Assembly (NCBI GenBank): GCA_947453545.1
Contig: CANGHE010000006.1
Coordinates: forward strand, 1 to 32,931
DNA length: 32,931 nucleotides
Direction of reading: 5' to 3'
Origin: Flavobacteriia bacterium
GTDB taxonomy: Bacteria; Bacteroidota; Bacteroidia; Flavobacteriales_D; Crocinitomicaceae
The notes beneath the pieces are model-generated. The model did no database searches and had not been told where the DNA came from. It worked only from the letters and a program-made list of their open reading frames with translations. This document shows, piece after piece, positions 24,288-32,372 of this stretch (position 1 is its first letter; each line of letters begins with the position of its first letter). The position numbers were made by a program, and so were the translations under genes.

Positions 24288-24317
24288 CAAATATACAAAT
24301 AAATTTAAATTGAGCAA
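24288..24317 (-). promoter_or_regulatory. Promoter of tRNA-Phe (TTG-N19-TATATTTG)
   Basis: On the minus strand, TTG (24317-24315) and TATATTTG (24295-24288) are separated by exactly 19 bases, the Bacteroidota primary sigma consensus. The mature tRNA starts 14 bases after the -7 box. This is the best promoter in the window. Confidence 0.82.
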
Positions 24318-24321
24318 TAAC

Positions 24322-24354
24322 TTTGATATTTTTTTGAAAATAAAAGTACTTTTG
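24322..24354 (+). promoter_or_regulatory. Promoter of coaX (TTTG-N21-TACTTTTG)
   Basis: TTTG (24322-24325), a 21-base spacer and TACTTTTG (24347-24354) fit the Bacteroidota -33/-7 pattern. The coaX ATG is 22 bases downstream. It is divergent from, and nearly abuts, the tRNA-Phe promoter. Confidence 0.65.
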
Positions 24355-24376
24355 TTAAAAGTAACTAAAATTCGAT

Positions 24377-25084
24377 ATGGATAGTTCTATAGTTATTGAT
24401 GCTGGTAATACACGCATTAAAGTAGGGGTTTTTAAAGGAGATAGAATTCAAGAAGTAATATATTTTGGTAATGAAGATTGGAATGCTTTAAAGGCATTTC
24501 TTTTAGATCATCAATTTAATAATGCAATAGTATCTTCCGTAAGATCTGAAAAAGATACAAAGTGGATTTTGCAATTATTACCTAATCCGATGCGTTTTAC
24601 GTCTTCATTGGATTTACCTTTAAAAAACACATATACAACTCCTGATACTTTAGGTTCAGATCGATTGGCTAATGTTGTAGCCGCTGCAACTTTGGCTAAA
24701 TCATGTGCTTTAGTTATTGATATAGGAACATGTGTTAAATTCGATATTATTGATGTGAATAAAACATATTTAGGTGGTTCAATATCTCCTGGTATTTCGT
24801 TGCGCTATAAATCACTATTTGAGTATACAGGTTCGTTACCATTGGTAAATGATTTTTCTAATCCAAATAATTACGGTGATTCAACTGTTTCGTGTATTCA
24901 TAGTGGTGTTATGAAAGGAATTCAGGCAGAAATAGATTATTTTATAAATTACTACTCTTCTAATTTTGAGGGCTTAACAATTTTTGTGACCGGAGGTGAT
25001 GCGCATTGCTTTGATTTTCAATCAAAAAACGACATCTTTGTGGAGCAAAATTTAACGCTTTTTGGTTTGTTTTATTCAATCTAA
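24377..25084 (+). CDS. coaX: Type III pantothenate kinase
   Basis: 235 aa, slightly short but within the usual range. It phosphorylates pantothenate in the first step of coenzyme A synthesis. The ASKHA-fold motifs are clear: VIDAGNTRIKVGVF (6-19, phosphate 1), DTLGSDRLANVVAA (about 94-107), VIDIGTCVKFDIID (phosphate 2) and YLGGSISPGISLRYKSLFEYTGSLP (substrate site). It has its own promoter and is followed eight bases later by a predicted outer-membrane protein gene; coaX, a barrel gene and lptC are often neighbours in Bacteroidota. Confidence 0.95.
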   Translation: MDSSIVIDAGNTRIKVGVFKGDRIQEVIYFGNEDWNALKAFLLDHQFNNAIVSSVRSEKDTKWILQLLPNPMRFTSSLDLPLKNTYTTPDTLGSDRLANVVAAATLAKSCALVIDIGTCVKFDIIDVNKTYLGGSISPGISLRYKSLFEYTGSLPLVNDFSNPNNYGDSTVSCIHSGVMKGIQAEIDYFINYYSSNFEGLTIFVTGGDAHCFDFQSKNDIFVEQNLTLFGLFYSI

Positions 25085-25091
25085 TTATTTC

Positions 25092-26426
25092 ATGCAGTCT
25101 AGAGTTTTATTTATATTGTTTACTTTCTGCTTTCTTGCCCTTAAGGCTCAGAAATATGCAACTTCTCCATTTAGTGCGCATGGTTTTGGTGAAACTGAAA
25201 ATCTTTATAATGCTACATTTTCAGGTTTAGGTAATGCATACGTGGCTATGATTGACTCTACTGCGCTAAATTATCTAAATCCTTCTTCGTATTCTTTTTT
25301 GGGTGAAGGTCAACCTGTATTTTCAGCAGGTATTTCTACCCAGTCATCTGTGTACACTGACAGTGATACTAAGTCAAAAAATAGTTTTGTAGCTTTGAAC
25401 CACTTTGCATTTGGGCTTTCATTTAGCAAATACTTTGGATTTTCGGCAGGGTTGAAACCATATGCGAGTACAGGTTATGATGTGAAAAAAGTTGTTGTTT
25501 ATGGCTTGGATACACTAACAAATTTATATAATGGGTCAGGTAATTTTTCAAATGCATTTTTAGGGTTTTCTATAAAATTACTAAATCAAAAAAAACATAT
25601 CATTTCAATAGGAATTAATGAAGGTTATGTATTTGGGACTAACTTAAATAAACAGTCTTCTTATTTATCTTCAGAGATTATTGGAGGTGTTAGGCAGCAA
25701 ACTTTAAAAATTAAAGATTTCATTCCTGAATATGGCCTAACTTATTGTTATTTACCTAGTAAAGCTCATTCTTTATATTTGTCTGGAGTATATAATCCAT
25801 CAACATCAATAAAATCTGAGTACAAATCAGCTTTAATTTCAGCTCAAGACATTACAAATTCTAATTCTTTTGATACTTTAAATTTTACTTTCAAATCAGG
25901 TAGTTATACATCTCCATCGATTATGCATTTAGGGTTTAAATATGATTTTATTAACATCAATAATCCTTTTAGAACTTCTCCTCGAGTTTCACAATTACAG
26001 TTGTTAGGGTCCTTCAAGTATACTATTTGGTCTCAATACACAACTAATTATACAAATTCTGATATATTATTAAATACGATTAATTATTCTCTCGGATTAC
26101 AATTTTCTCCACATTACGATTTCTTAGATAGATCTAAAAGTATATCTTATATTAGTAAATTAAAGTATCGCATTGGATTTCAGTACAATACTCTTCCGTG
26201 GTCTTCTGATTCTAAACAATATATTAATAAAAGTTTAACATTTGGAGTTGGTATACCTATAATTAGCCAACGCTCACTATCCTCCGTTAATATTGCTTGT
26301 ATTTTAGGTAAACGTGGGAACAATACTTTAAGTTCGATTGATGAGAATTATGTTTCTTTTAATGTTGGAATTGTAATTGCTCCAGCTATTTATGATCGTT
26401 GGTTTAGAAAAGGTAAGATTGATTAA
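25092..26426 (+). CDS. Outer-membrane beta-barrel protein (OmpP1/FadL- or PorV-like)
   Basis: 444 aa starting at ATG 25092 (MQSRVLFILFTFCFLALKAQ, signal peptide); the longer in-frame form would overlap coaX and add an unlikely N-terminus. The region ENLYNATFSGLGNAYVAMIDSTALNYLNPSSYSFL is the N-terminal hatch-like motif of FadL/PorV-type barrels (SMGGAxxAxxxDxxAxxxNPA). The rest shows regular amphipathic strands (HFAFGLSFSKYFGFSAGLKPYAS, LYLSGVYNP, LTFGVGIPI). The substrate is unknown; a hydrophobic-compound channel or T9SS-linked role are both possible. It comes directly before lptC. Confidence 0.78.
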   Translation: MQSRVLFILFTFCFLALKAQKYATSPFSAHGFGETENLYNATFSGLGNAYVAMIDSTALNYLNPSSYSFLGEGQPVFSAGISTQSSVYTDSDTKSKNSFVALNHFAFGLSFSKYFGFSAGLKPYASTGYDVKKVVVYGLDTLTNLYNGSGNFSNAFLGFSIKLLNQKKHIISIGINEGYVFGTNLNKQSSYLSSEIIGGVRQQTLKIKDFIPEYGLTYCYLPSKAHSLYLSGVYNPSTSIKSEYKSALISAQDITNSNSFDTLNFTFKSGSYTSPSIMHLGFKYDFININNPFRTSPRVSQLQLLGSFKYTIWSQYTTNYTNSDILLNTINYSLGLQFSPHYDFLDRSKSISYISKLKYRIGFQYNTLPWSSDSKQYINKSLTFGVGIPIISQRSLSSVNIACILGKRGNNTLSSIDENYVSFNVGIVIAPAIYDRWFRKGKID

Positions 26427-26435
26427 ATTTTTTTA

Positions 26436-26969
26436 ATGAAAACATTCTTTTTTTTTGGAATTTGTTTGTTGATTTTATTGTTTTCTTGTGAAAATGATTT
26501 AGAAACTATTCGAAAAGTAACCTATAAATCATCAGATCCGGTTGAGAGGACAACTGGTCTTAAACTGCATTATACTGATAGTGGATTTGCAAAGGTTGAA
26601 CTCAATGCTAGATTAGCAGAGTCATACTCTAAACCAATTAAAGTTGTTAAGCTAAAAGATGGTGTTAAAGTTAAATTTTTTAACTCAAGCGGGGAGGTAG
26701 AATCAATTTTAACTTCGCTTTATGGGGAAATTAGGGGAGAAGGTGAAATGATGGTTCGTGATTCTGTTAGATTATTTAATATTAAAATGGGCCAACGTTT
26801 AGAAACCGAAGAGTTATTTTGGAATCAAAAAACAGAGGCTATAAATACTGAGCGTTCTGTTATTGTGCGTTCTAAAGATGGGGTGTTTTTTGGTGATGGA
26901 ATTCGTACAACTCAAGATTTTTTAAAGTATGAGTTTATAAAGCCACGAGGTAAAATTAAATTAAATTAA
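26436..26969 (+). CDS. lptC: LPS export protein LptC (lipoprotein form)
   Basis: 177 aa. Lipoprotein signal MKTFFFFGICLLILLFSC with the acylated Cys at 18. The rest is a short beta-jellyroll: LKLHYTDSGFAKVELNARLAESYSKP, GVKVKFFNSSGEVESILTSLYGEIRGEGEMMVRDSVRLFN, and TEELFWNQKTEAINTERSVIVRSKDGVFFGDGI, the last being the typical LptC/OstA-like ..L.W......I.....V.......G.G. LptC in the LptBFG bridge carries lipopolysaccharide across the periplasm. In Bacteroidota it is usually a lipoprotein, unlike the E. coli version with a membrane anchor. The remaining lpt genes are not in the window. Confidence 0.88.
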   Translation: MKTFFFFGICLLILLFSCENDLETIRKVTYKSSDPVERTTGLKLHYTDSGFAKVELNARLAESYSKPIKVVKLKDGVKVKFFNSSGEVESILTSLYGEIRGEGEMMVRDSVRLFNIKMGQRLETEELFWNQKTEAINTERSVIVRSKDGVFFGDGIRTTQDFLKYEFIKPRGKIKLN

Positions 26970-26980
26970 TAAGTTTAGTT

Positions 26981-27205
26981 ATGAGAATATATAATAAAGT
27001 TATGTTATATTTTTGGATGGCTCTTTTTGTCATATCTATGGTTACAGTGACTTATATGGGTTTTAAAGAAGGCTTTGAACGTTGGGTTTTTTATTATACT
27101 TTTTCTGCGATTGCTTTACTAATGTTTTTTGTAAGAAAGTTTATGATGAAACGTATGGAAAAGCATCTTACTTTTCTTGAAAATCAAAAGAATAAGAATA
27201 ACTAA
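26981..27205 (+). CDS. Small membrane protein with two helices
   Basis: 74 aa. Two membrane segments, VMLYFWMALFVISMVTVTYMG (about 6-26) and YYTFSAIALLMFFVRKFMM (about 38-56), with a short loop KEGFERWVF and a basic C-terminus (KRMEKHLTFLENQKNKNN). No catalytic motif is seen. It starts 11 bases after lptC and ends two bases before the rnhA start, so it is co-transcribed. Similar short proteins follow lptC in other Bacteroidota, from general memory; the role is unknown. Confidence 0.75.
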   Translation: MRIYNKVMLYFWMALFVISMVTVTYMGFKEGFERWVFYYTFSAIALLMFFVRKFMMKRMEKHLTFLENQKNKNN

Positions 27206-27207
27206 AT

Positions 27208-27681
27208 TTGGAATTTATAGAAATTTATACTGATGGCGCTGCCAAAGGCAATCCTGGTAAGGGTGGTTACGGTGTGTATATGCGCTTTAATGGACAGGTA
27301 AAAGAGTTTTCTCAAGGTTACAGGCTAACTACTAATAATAGAATGGAGTTGTTAGCTGTTATAATTGGATTAGAAGCTTTAAAAACAAATGCCTATAAAA
27401 TCCGTGTTATTTCAGATTCTAAATATGTAATTGACGCGATCAATTTAAAATGGGTAGTCGGTTGGCAAAAAAAGGGTTTTAAGGGAAAGAAGAATGAAGA
27501 TTTATGGCGTAGATTTCTGAATGTATATGCGAGGTTTAATATTGAATTTATTTGGGTAAAAGGACACAATGGTCATCCAGAGAATGAAAGATGCGATCTA
27601 TTGGCTGTATCAGCTGCAAATTCAAAGGATTTATTGGTTGATGAAGGGTATGAATTAAGTATAAAAAAAAATCTATTTTAA
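27208..27681 (+). CDS. rnhA: Ribonuclease HI
   Basis: 157 aa, the usual size. It cuts the RNA strand of RNA-DNA hybrids. The catalytic residues are all present: D9 in IYTDGAAKGNPGKGGYG, E47 in NNRMELLAVI, D70 in VISDSKYVIDA, H120 in WVKGHNGHPENERCD, and D130 at the end of that motif. The start is TTG at 27208: no in-frame ATG precedes the first catalytic Asp, and the next ATG would remove it. The stop abuts the stop of the minus-strand gene with no base between. Confidence 0.95.
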   Translation: MEFIEIYTDGAAKGNPGKGGYGVYMRFNGQVKEFSQGYRLTTNNRMELLAVIIGLEALKTNAYKIRVISDSKYVIDAINLKWVVGWQKKGFKGKKNEDLWRRFLNVYARFNIEFIWVKGHNGHPENERCDLLAVSAANSKDLLVDEGYELSIKKNLF

Positions 27682-28362
27682 TTATTTTGTTTTATAAATC
27701 ATACAAGCTTTAACAAATGTGTAAATTAATGGATGAGGTATTTCGCGTGTTGAAGAAATTTGCGGGCAAAAACCACATGCTAAAAAGAAATCTTTATTTA
27801 TTAGGCTTACCACTTCAACTTCTTCAAATTGATTATAAGCCTCTATATTAATAAATTCATCTGTTAGATAACTTATGACTTTGGGATATAGGCTGAAACG
27901 TGATGAAGTAAGTTCTATTGCGTTATGATTGTTGTAGAGTTGAATTAATTCTTTAGAATGTGGAAGAATCTCAATTTGTTCAAATGTTTGTCCTTCTATT
28001 AAGTTGTCTGAGATTAATTTTTCTCCCTTTGAGTTAAGATTATTTCTTGCAATTAATACATCAATCAGTAATTTATATCCATCTCCTGTAATAAATACAG
28101 GTAGGCTTTGTTGTATAAGAAAATCAATAATTCCTCCTAAAAAAAACTCATTTTTATATGGTCCAGGACTAATCCAAATACCATCATAAACTTTTAATTG
28201 ATTAGAAGATAATTGACTAGCTTCTTGTAATTTAATCCAATAATAGTTAATCTCTATATCTAAAAAATGCCCTGCATGATCTAGTGCTAGATTTGTTGCA
28301 TGATGAGAATTATAAGTGAAATTGTAATCTCCTATAATTGCTATTTTAATTGATTGACTCAT
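27682..28362 (-). CDS. CTP-synthase glutaminase-domain homologue without catalytic triad
   Basis: 226 aa from ATG 28362 (an in-frame GTG lies one codon earlier). The fold matches the C-terminal class I amidotransferase domain of CTP synthase: IKIAIIGDYNFTYNSHHATNLALDHAG (5-31), YDGIWISPGPYKNEFFLGGIIDFLIQQSLPVF, and the end IPHPLIYTFVKA (208-219), which matches the PHPLF..F..A end of PyrG. All three catalytic residues are replaced: the nucleophile Cys of GICLGMQ by Gly93 in ITGDGYK, and the His-Pro-Glu by Cys199-Pro-Gln201. No synthetase domain is attached. I recall an NCBI family named CTP synthase C-terminal region-related (seleno)protein, and Cys199 may be its Sec/Cys position; this is memory, not a search result. 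The function is unknown. Confidence 0.8.
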   Translation of the reverse strand: MSQSIKIAIIGDYNFTYNSHHATNLALDHAGHFLDIEINYYWIKLQEASQLSSNQLKVYDGIWISPGPYKNEFFLGGIIDFLIQQSLPVFITGDGYKLLIDVLIARNNLNSKGEKLISDNLIEGQTFEQIEILPHSKELIQLYNNHNAIELTSSRFSLYPKVISYLTDEFINIEAYNQFEEVEVVSLINKDFFLACGFCPQISSTREIPHPLIYTFVKACMIYKTK

Positions 28363-28381
28363 CACAGTATGTAATTGTAAT

Positions 28382-29020
28382 TTATCTTACAAACCACCCT
28401 TTGAATTGTGCTCCATCTATTGGTAATGAATCTTTTAGGGTAACATTGTTTTCTGTGTAAGTACGATAAACGTAACAATTGAATGTTACAATGAATTTGT
28501 TATAATCAAAATCAATATCTGATTCTTGTTTTATTCCTGTAAATTCAAAAGATTCTATTTTTCCACTTTTACTTAATGAATCTGAATACCAAGTTCTTCC
28601 TAATTTATCAGTATATTGTACTTCAAAACCATACGCTGCATCTTTAGAATATTTTCCAGTTAAATTATTTAACATAAATTCATTAAATAATTTTTTTGTT
28701 GGTTCATCTGTTAAGGTATAGTCCCATAATACACTTCCTATTCCAACACGTATAGATCCTTTAATGGTTTCTGATTTCATCTCTGCAAAGTAAGATGCTC
28801 TTGAAGGTTTACCTTTTTCTTGAGTAGTCACTTTAGTTTTAGTCGGAATACATTCATAATCATCGACATTCTGTATCCATTTTACATCAGTTCCATTAAT
28901 AGTTCCTTTAAAAAAAGCTGATAAATCAACTTTTGGTGTAGGTGCGGGAATAACTTCCGGTTTTATGCAACTGTATAAAAATAGGGCTGGAATAATATAA
29001 AAAATAATAATTTTCTTCAT
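28382..29020 (-). CDS. Predicted lipoprotein of unknown function
   Basis: 212 aa. The signal MKKIIIFYIIPALFLYSC gives a lipobox with the acylated Cys at 18, followed by a Pro-rich linker (IKPEVIPAPTPKVD). The mature domain is mostly beta strands: DLSAFFKGTINGTDVKWIQNVDDYECIP, TIKGSIRVGIGSVLWDYTLTDEP, NKFIVTFNCYVYRTYTEN and the end DGAQFKGWFVR. No catalytic motif is recognised. A TATATTTG box lies 42 bases upstream on its strand. It sits between the PyrG-like gene (20 bases downstream) and an orphan gene; it may be co-transcribed with the former. Confidence 0.78.
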   Translation of the reverse strand: MKKIIIFYIIPALFLYSCIKPEVIPAPTPKVDLSAFFKGTINGTDVKWIQNVDDYECIPTKTKVTTQEKGKPSRASYFAEMKSETIKGSIRVGIGSVLWDYTLTDEPTKKLFNEFMLNNLTGKYSKDAAYGFEVQYTDKLGRTWYSDSLSKSGKIESFEFTGIKQESDIDFDYNKFIVTFNCYVYRTYTENNVTLKDSLPIDGAQFKGWFVR

Positions 29021-29061
29021 AACAACTTTAATTTCGAGGCTTGTAACATCCTATAATTAGT

Positions 29062-29069
29062 CAAATATA
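29062..29069 (-). promoter_or_regulatory. Candidate -7 box (TATATTTG) for the lipoprotein gene
   Basis: Perfect TAnnTTTG on the minus strand, 41 bases before the ATG; no clear -33 TTG at the right distance. Confidence 0.4.
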
Positions 29070-29135
29070 TAAAAAATCAATTTAACTTTTTGATAAGACG
29101 TTAACTTTACTTAAATAGTTGTTTCATTTATTTTA

Positions 29136-29456
29136 TTACGCTCTAATTTGTCTGATTGGATTTATATCATAAATTTCATCTAATATCAACGTTTTAAAGT
29201 CTGAGTTCTTTGTTTCTAAACAGTAAATTTCTTCTCCATTATCTAAAGCAGTTTTTTTAAACAATGAAAATATTTCTATATTTTCCATTATTTTTTGTAT
29301 TTTACTTATAAGTCTATTTAAATCACTGAAGTTAATTATTAACTCACTTCTGTAATCAGTTCCATCTTGATTAGATTCGCATAAAACACTGACTTCATTG
29401 ATATTACTTTGAAATTCAATTTTTTCAATTTTCAAATTTTTGATAAGATTTCTCAT
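29136..29456 (-). CDS. Small hypothetical protein
   Basis: 106 aa, no signal peptide and no membrane helix, so cytoplasmic. I do not recognise it. The sequence looks mixed alpha/beta: two strands at the start (KIEKIEFQSNINEVSVLCES, DYRSELIINFSDL), a helix (LNRLISKIQKIMENIEIFSLFK), and a beta-containing end (EEIYCLETKNSDFKTLILDEIYDI). It has its own candidate -7 box and faces pepP divergently. Codon use is like its neighbours. It appears to be a real gene because of the clean AT-rich flanks, but no family evidence supports this. Confidence 0.6.
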   Translation of the reverse strand: MRNLIKNLKIEKIEFQSNINEVSVLCESNQDGTDYRSELIINFSDLNRLISKIQKIMENIEIFSLFKKTALDNGEEIYCLETKNSDFKTLILDEIYDINPIRQIRA

Positions 29457-29475
29457 AGTTTTTTAATTTATACGA

Positions 29476-29483
29476 CAAATCTA
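29476..29483 (-). promoter_or_regulatory. Candidate -7 box (TAGATTTG) for the 106-aa orphan gene
   Basis: Perfect TAnnTTTG on the minus strand, 19 bases before the ATG at 29456. No -33 TTG at the usual distance; an inverted repeat (29494-29512) occupies the spacer region. Confidence 0.42.
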
Positions 29484-29493
29484 CAGCTGTAAC

Positions 29494-29512
29494 TACGTAA
29501 TTTATTTACGTA
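29494..29512. repeat. Inverted repeat TACGTAA-N5-TTACGTA
   Basis: Perfect seven-base arms (29494-29500 and 29506-29512) separated by TTTAT, between the divergent 106-aa orphan and pepP. It overlaps the -33 to -7 region expected for the orphan's promoter, as an operator would. No T-tract, so it is not a terminator. Confidence 0.5.
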
Positions 29513-29575
29513 ATAGTATTTAAACGTTTTCATTGATTTTTTATTAGATTTAAGAAACAAATCTCTCTTAATGTT

Positions 29576-29583
29576 TACTTTTG
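29576..29583 (+). promoter_or_regulatory. Candidate -7 box (TACTTTTG) for pepP
   Basis: Perfect TAnnTTTG, identical to the box of coaX, 31 bases before the pepP ATG. No clear -33 TTG. Confidence 0.38.
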
Positions 29584-29614
29584 AATTTTATTATTTTAAA
29601 TAAATTGTTTTTTC

Positions 29615-30907
29615 ATGAAATACGAAAAATTACAAAAGGAGTTATTTATCAAAAATCGCGATAAATTTACTGCAAAGATGAAAAGTAATTCTCTTGCGGT
29701 CTTTAATTCAAATGATATTTTCCCAATCAGTGCTGATAGTACGATGCCATTTCAACAACACCGTGATATTTTTTACCTTTCGGGTGTTGATCAAGAAGAA
29801 TCAATTTTAGTTTTGTTTCCAGATGCTCAAAATGAAAATCATAGAGAGATTCTTTTTTTGAAAGAAACATCTGAAACTATTGCAATTTGGGAAGGTGAAA
29901 AATTATCCAAGCAACAAGCTTATGAATTGTCTGGTGTCAAGACTGTATATTGGTTACAACAATTCGATACTATTTTAAATCAATTAATGGCTGAGGCAGA
30001 GGGAATATATTTCAATAAAAATGAACATCTGAGAGCTGCAAATGAAGTTGAAACACGTGAAGATAGATTTATTAAAAAATGTAAAAATCAATATCCTGCT
30101 CATGCAGTATATAAGAGTGCCCCTATTTTACATAGTATACGCTCTGTTAAAGAAAGTGAAGAAATTCATTTGATACAACATGCTTGTAATATCACAAAGA
30201 AGGGTATAGAACGCTTACTAAAGTTTGTTACGCCAGGTGTATGGGAATATCAAATTGAGGCTGAATTAGCGCATGAGTTTTTAATGAATCGTTCTAAGGG
30301 ATTTGCCTATACTCCAATTGTTGCTTCAGGGAAGAATGCTTGTGTTTTACACTATATTGAAAATAATAAGGAATGTTTAGCAGGTGATCTTATATTGTTA
30401 GATGTAGGTGCTGAATATGCAAATTATGCTTCAGACCTTACTCGTTGTATTCCTGTAAGTGGTAGGTTTTCACAAAGACAAAAAGAAATATATAATGCTG
30501 TACTTCATGTTAAGAAAGAAGCTCAAAAGATGCTAGTACCAGGGACATTAATTTCTGAATATCAATTGGAGGTTGGTAGAATTATGGAAAATGAATTAGT
30601 TAAATTGAAATTGATTGATACTACTGATATAAAAAATCAAAATCCCGATTGGCCGGCGTATAAAAAATATTTTATGCACGGAACGTCACATTTTTTAGGT
30701 TTAGATACTCATGATGTAGGTCATTTCAATAATCCGATTCAACCTGGTATGGTTTTTACATGTGAGCCAGGGATATATATTCCAGAAGAAGGTATAGGTA
30801 TTAGGTTAGAAGACGACTTAGTTATTACAAATTCAGGTTTACCATTCAATTTAATGTCTAATATTCCTATCGAAATAGAGGAAATAGAAGAGATAATGAA
30901 TGTTTAA
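29615..30907 (+). CDS. pepP: Xaa-Pro aminopeptidase P (peptidase M24B)
   Basis: 430 aa, with the creatinase-like N-terminal domain (residues about 1-165, with FQQHRDIFYLSGVDQEESILVLFP) and the pita-bread catalytic domain. The dinuclear metal ligands are seen in order: Asp in LLDVGAEYANYASDLTR (two Asp), His in FMHGTSHFLGLDTHDVG, Glu in FTCEPGIYIPEEG, and Glu in GIRLEDDLVIT. It removes an N-terminal residue preceding proline in the cytoplasm. The stop overlaps the start of the following hydrolase gene by eight bases, which suggests one transcript. Confidence 0.94.
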   Translation: MKYEKLQKELFIKNRDKFTAKMKSNSLAVFNSNDIFPISADSTMPFQQHRDIFYLSGVDQEESILVLFPDAQNENHREILFLKETSETIAIWEGEKLSKQQAYELSGVKTVYWLQQFDTILNQLMAEAEGIYFNKNEHLRAANEVETREDRFIKKCKNQYPAHAVYKSAPILHSIRSVKESEEIHLIQHACNITKKGIERLLKFVTPGVWEYQIEAELAHEFLMNRSKGFAYTPIVASGKNACVLHYIENNKECLAGDLILLDVGAEYANYASDLTRCIPVSGRFSQRQKEIYNAVLHVKKEAQKMLVPGTLISEYQLEVGRIMENELVKLKLIDTTDIKNQNPDWPAYKKYFMHGTSHFLGLDTHDVGHFNNPIQPGMVFTCEPGIYIPEEGIGIRLEDDLVITNSGLPFNLMSNIPIEIEEIEEIMNV

Positions 30908-31673
30908 TATGTTGAGTTATTCAGTTGAAGGAGAAGGTATTCCTATTGTTCTGTTACATGGATTTTTAGAGTCGTCAACTATGTGGGACTATTTGTCTTT
31001 AAGCAGTTTAAAAATGAAATTTATTCGTATCGATTTACCAGGACATGGAAAATCGATACATTTTTCTAGTGATAACCCAACTATTGATTATTTTGCATCT
31101 TGCGTAATTGATGTGTTAGATGAGTTAAAAATTTATCACTTCCATGTGTTAGGACACTCTATGGGTGGCTATGTGGCATTAAATATTGCTAAGCGATTTC
31201 CTCAGAGAGTATTTACTTGTGGGTTAATGAATTCTAATTTTTGGTCGGATTCAGAAGAAAAGAAGAGAGACAGGACGAGAGTTGTTGAAATTGTTAGAAA
31301 AAATAAAAATATCTTTATTAATGAGGCTATTCCAAGACTTTTTCATAGTCATCATAATTTTCATAGTGAAATAGCTTCTTTAATTCACGATGCTAAAACA
31401 ATGACGAGTGAAGCTATTGCTTTTGCATCTATCGCAATGAGGGATAGAGAAGATAATACAGATTTGGTCAATAAACATAATCAGGTGGAGATTTATATTA
31501 TACAAGGCGATGAAGATAAAACGATTCCGGTTGATGTAATGAATAAAAATTTGTTACTCAAAGATAGATTAACTATCATCCCTAATTCTGGACATATGTC
31601 GCATATTGAGCAATCTAATCGAGTAAGTCAATTATTGATTAATAAATTGAACTATTCTTCTATGTCTAATTGA
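30900..31673 (+). CDS. Alpha/beta hydrolase
   Basis: 257 aa. Typical fold: oxyanion HGFLESSTMWD (20-30), strand RIDLPGHGKS, the nucleophile elbow GHSMGG (Ser87), the acid Asp in IIQGDEDKTIP, and the catalytic His in IPNSGHMSHIEQ. No lid specific to a known subfamily is recognised; it resembles MenH-like or carboxylesterase hydrolases, so the substrate is unknown. It starts at ATG 30900, inside the last codons of pepP; a second ATG at 30909 is possible. It converges with the HEAT-like gene with a 22-base overlap. Confidence 0.88.
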   Translation: MFNMLSYSVEGEGIPIVLLHGFLESSTMWDYLSLSSLKMKFIRIDLPGHGKSIHFSSDNPTIDYFASCVIDVLDELKIYHFHVLGHSMGGYVALNIAKRFPQRVFTCGLMNSNFWSDSEEKKRDRTRVVEIVRKNKNIFINEAIPRLFHSHHNFHSEIASLIHDAKTMTSEAIAFASIAMRDREDNTDLVNKHNQVEIYIIQGDEDKTIPVDVMNKNLLLKDRLTIIPNSGHMSHIEQSNRVSQLLINKLNYSSMSN

Positions 31674-32224
31674 AGTTGAATTGTTCTTAAAATCAATGCT
31701 ATTTCACTTATAAGTTGTTCTTTTTGAGGTAAAGTATTTTGTTTACTTTCAGTGTAGTTATTCAGCAATAATTTTGCTTCCATAATTTGTTCTTCTTCAA
31801 ACGGACCTTCCATATTTTCAATAATAGTTAGACAATCTAATACTTCTATTAGATCGCCTTCACAAGCTATTTTAACGAATAAATCAATATATTCGCTATA
31901 ATCAATCGGACTATTCCAAATTGTTGAAAGAATAATTTGACGATATTGGTTCATTGATGCATCTTCTAGTAATTTGATAATTTCATCTCTACAAGAAGTG
32001 TCTTTAAGACTGCTAAGAAATTCAATAATTAAATTATTTTTTTCGGAATGTGCATCATTAATATTAATAGCAAGTATTATATCTTTGAGAATTGATGGCT
32101 CTCCAAGTATTTGTAGTGCATCTAATGCTGTTTTCACTTTATTAACAGATTCGCTTCTTAAGTCTTCTAAAAGAATTAATACTTTCTCTTGTTTCTTAGT
32201 GTTTTTACTTGCTTTTTCAGCCAT
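31652..32224 (-). CDS. HEAT-repeat-like hypothetical protein
   Basis: 190 aa, no signal peptide. After a Lys-rich start (MAEKASKNTKKQEK) come helix pairs of HEAT-like spacing: VLILLEDLRSESVNKVKTALDALQILGEPSILKDIILAI, NNLIIEFLSSLKDTSCRDEIIKLLEDA, YRQIILSTIWNSPIDYSEYIDLFVKIAC, DLIEVLDCLTIIENMEG. HEAT folds bind proteins; no catalytic motif is present. The last 22 bases overlap antisense with the hydrolase gene. A TAAATTTG -7 match (32238-32245) lies 13 bases before the ATG, close for a promoter. Function unknown; call based on helical pattern only. Confidence 0.62.
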   Translation of the reverse strand: MAEKASKNTKKQEKVLILLEDLRSESVNKVKTALDALQILGEPSILKDIILAININDAHSEKNNLIIEFLSSLKDTSCRDEIIKLLEDASMNQYRQIILSTIWNSPIDYSEYIDLFVKIACEGDLIEVLDCLTIIENMEGPFEEEQIMEAKLLLNNYTESKQNTLPQKEQLISEIALILRTIQLQLDIEE

Positions 32225-32372
32225 AATATTTTTTCTTCAAATTTAAAAAAAATAGTCTTATTATACGATTTTATAGAGCAACGTAAAGACAAAATCTACG
32301 TTTTAAACAATAAAAGAAACTTGTGTGTAACATTTTTTGTTTTTATCGGTATAAGCACTTAAACGTATTTTT

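Noticed and set aside
25062-25091. Longer N-terminus of the outer-membrane protein
   Set aside because: It would overlap coaX and put a non-signal stretch before a proper signal peptide that begins at ATG 25092.
27682-28362. Functional CTP synthase or glutamine amidotransferase
   Set aside because: No synthetase domain, and Cys, His and Glu of the triad are all replaced.
31974-32246. 90-aa plus-strand ORF
   Set aside because: Antisense to the HEAT-like gene in the opposite frame; composition is a shadow and there is no promoter or family support.
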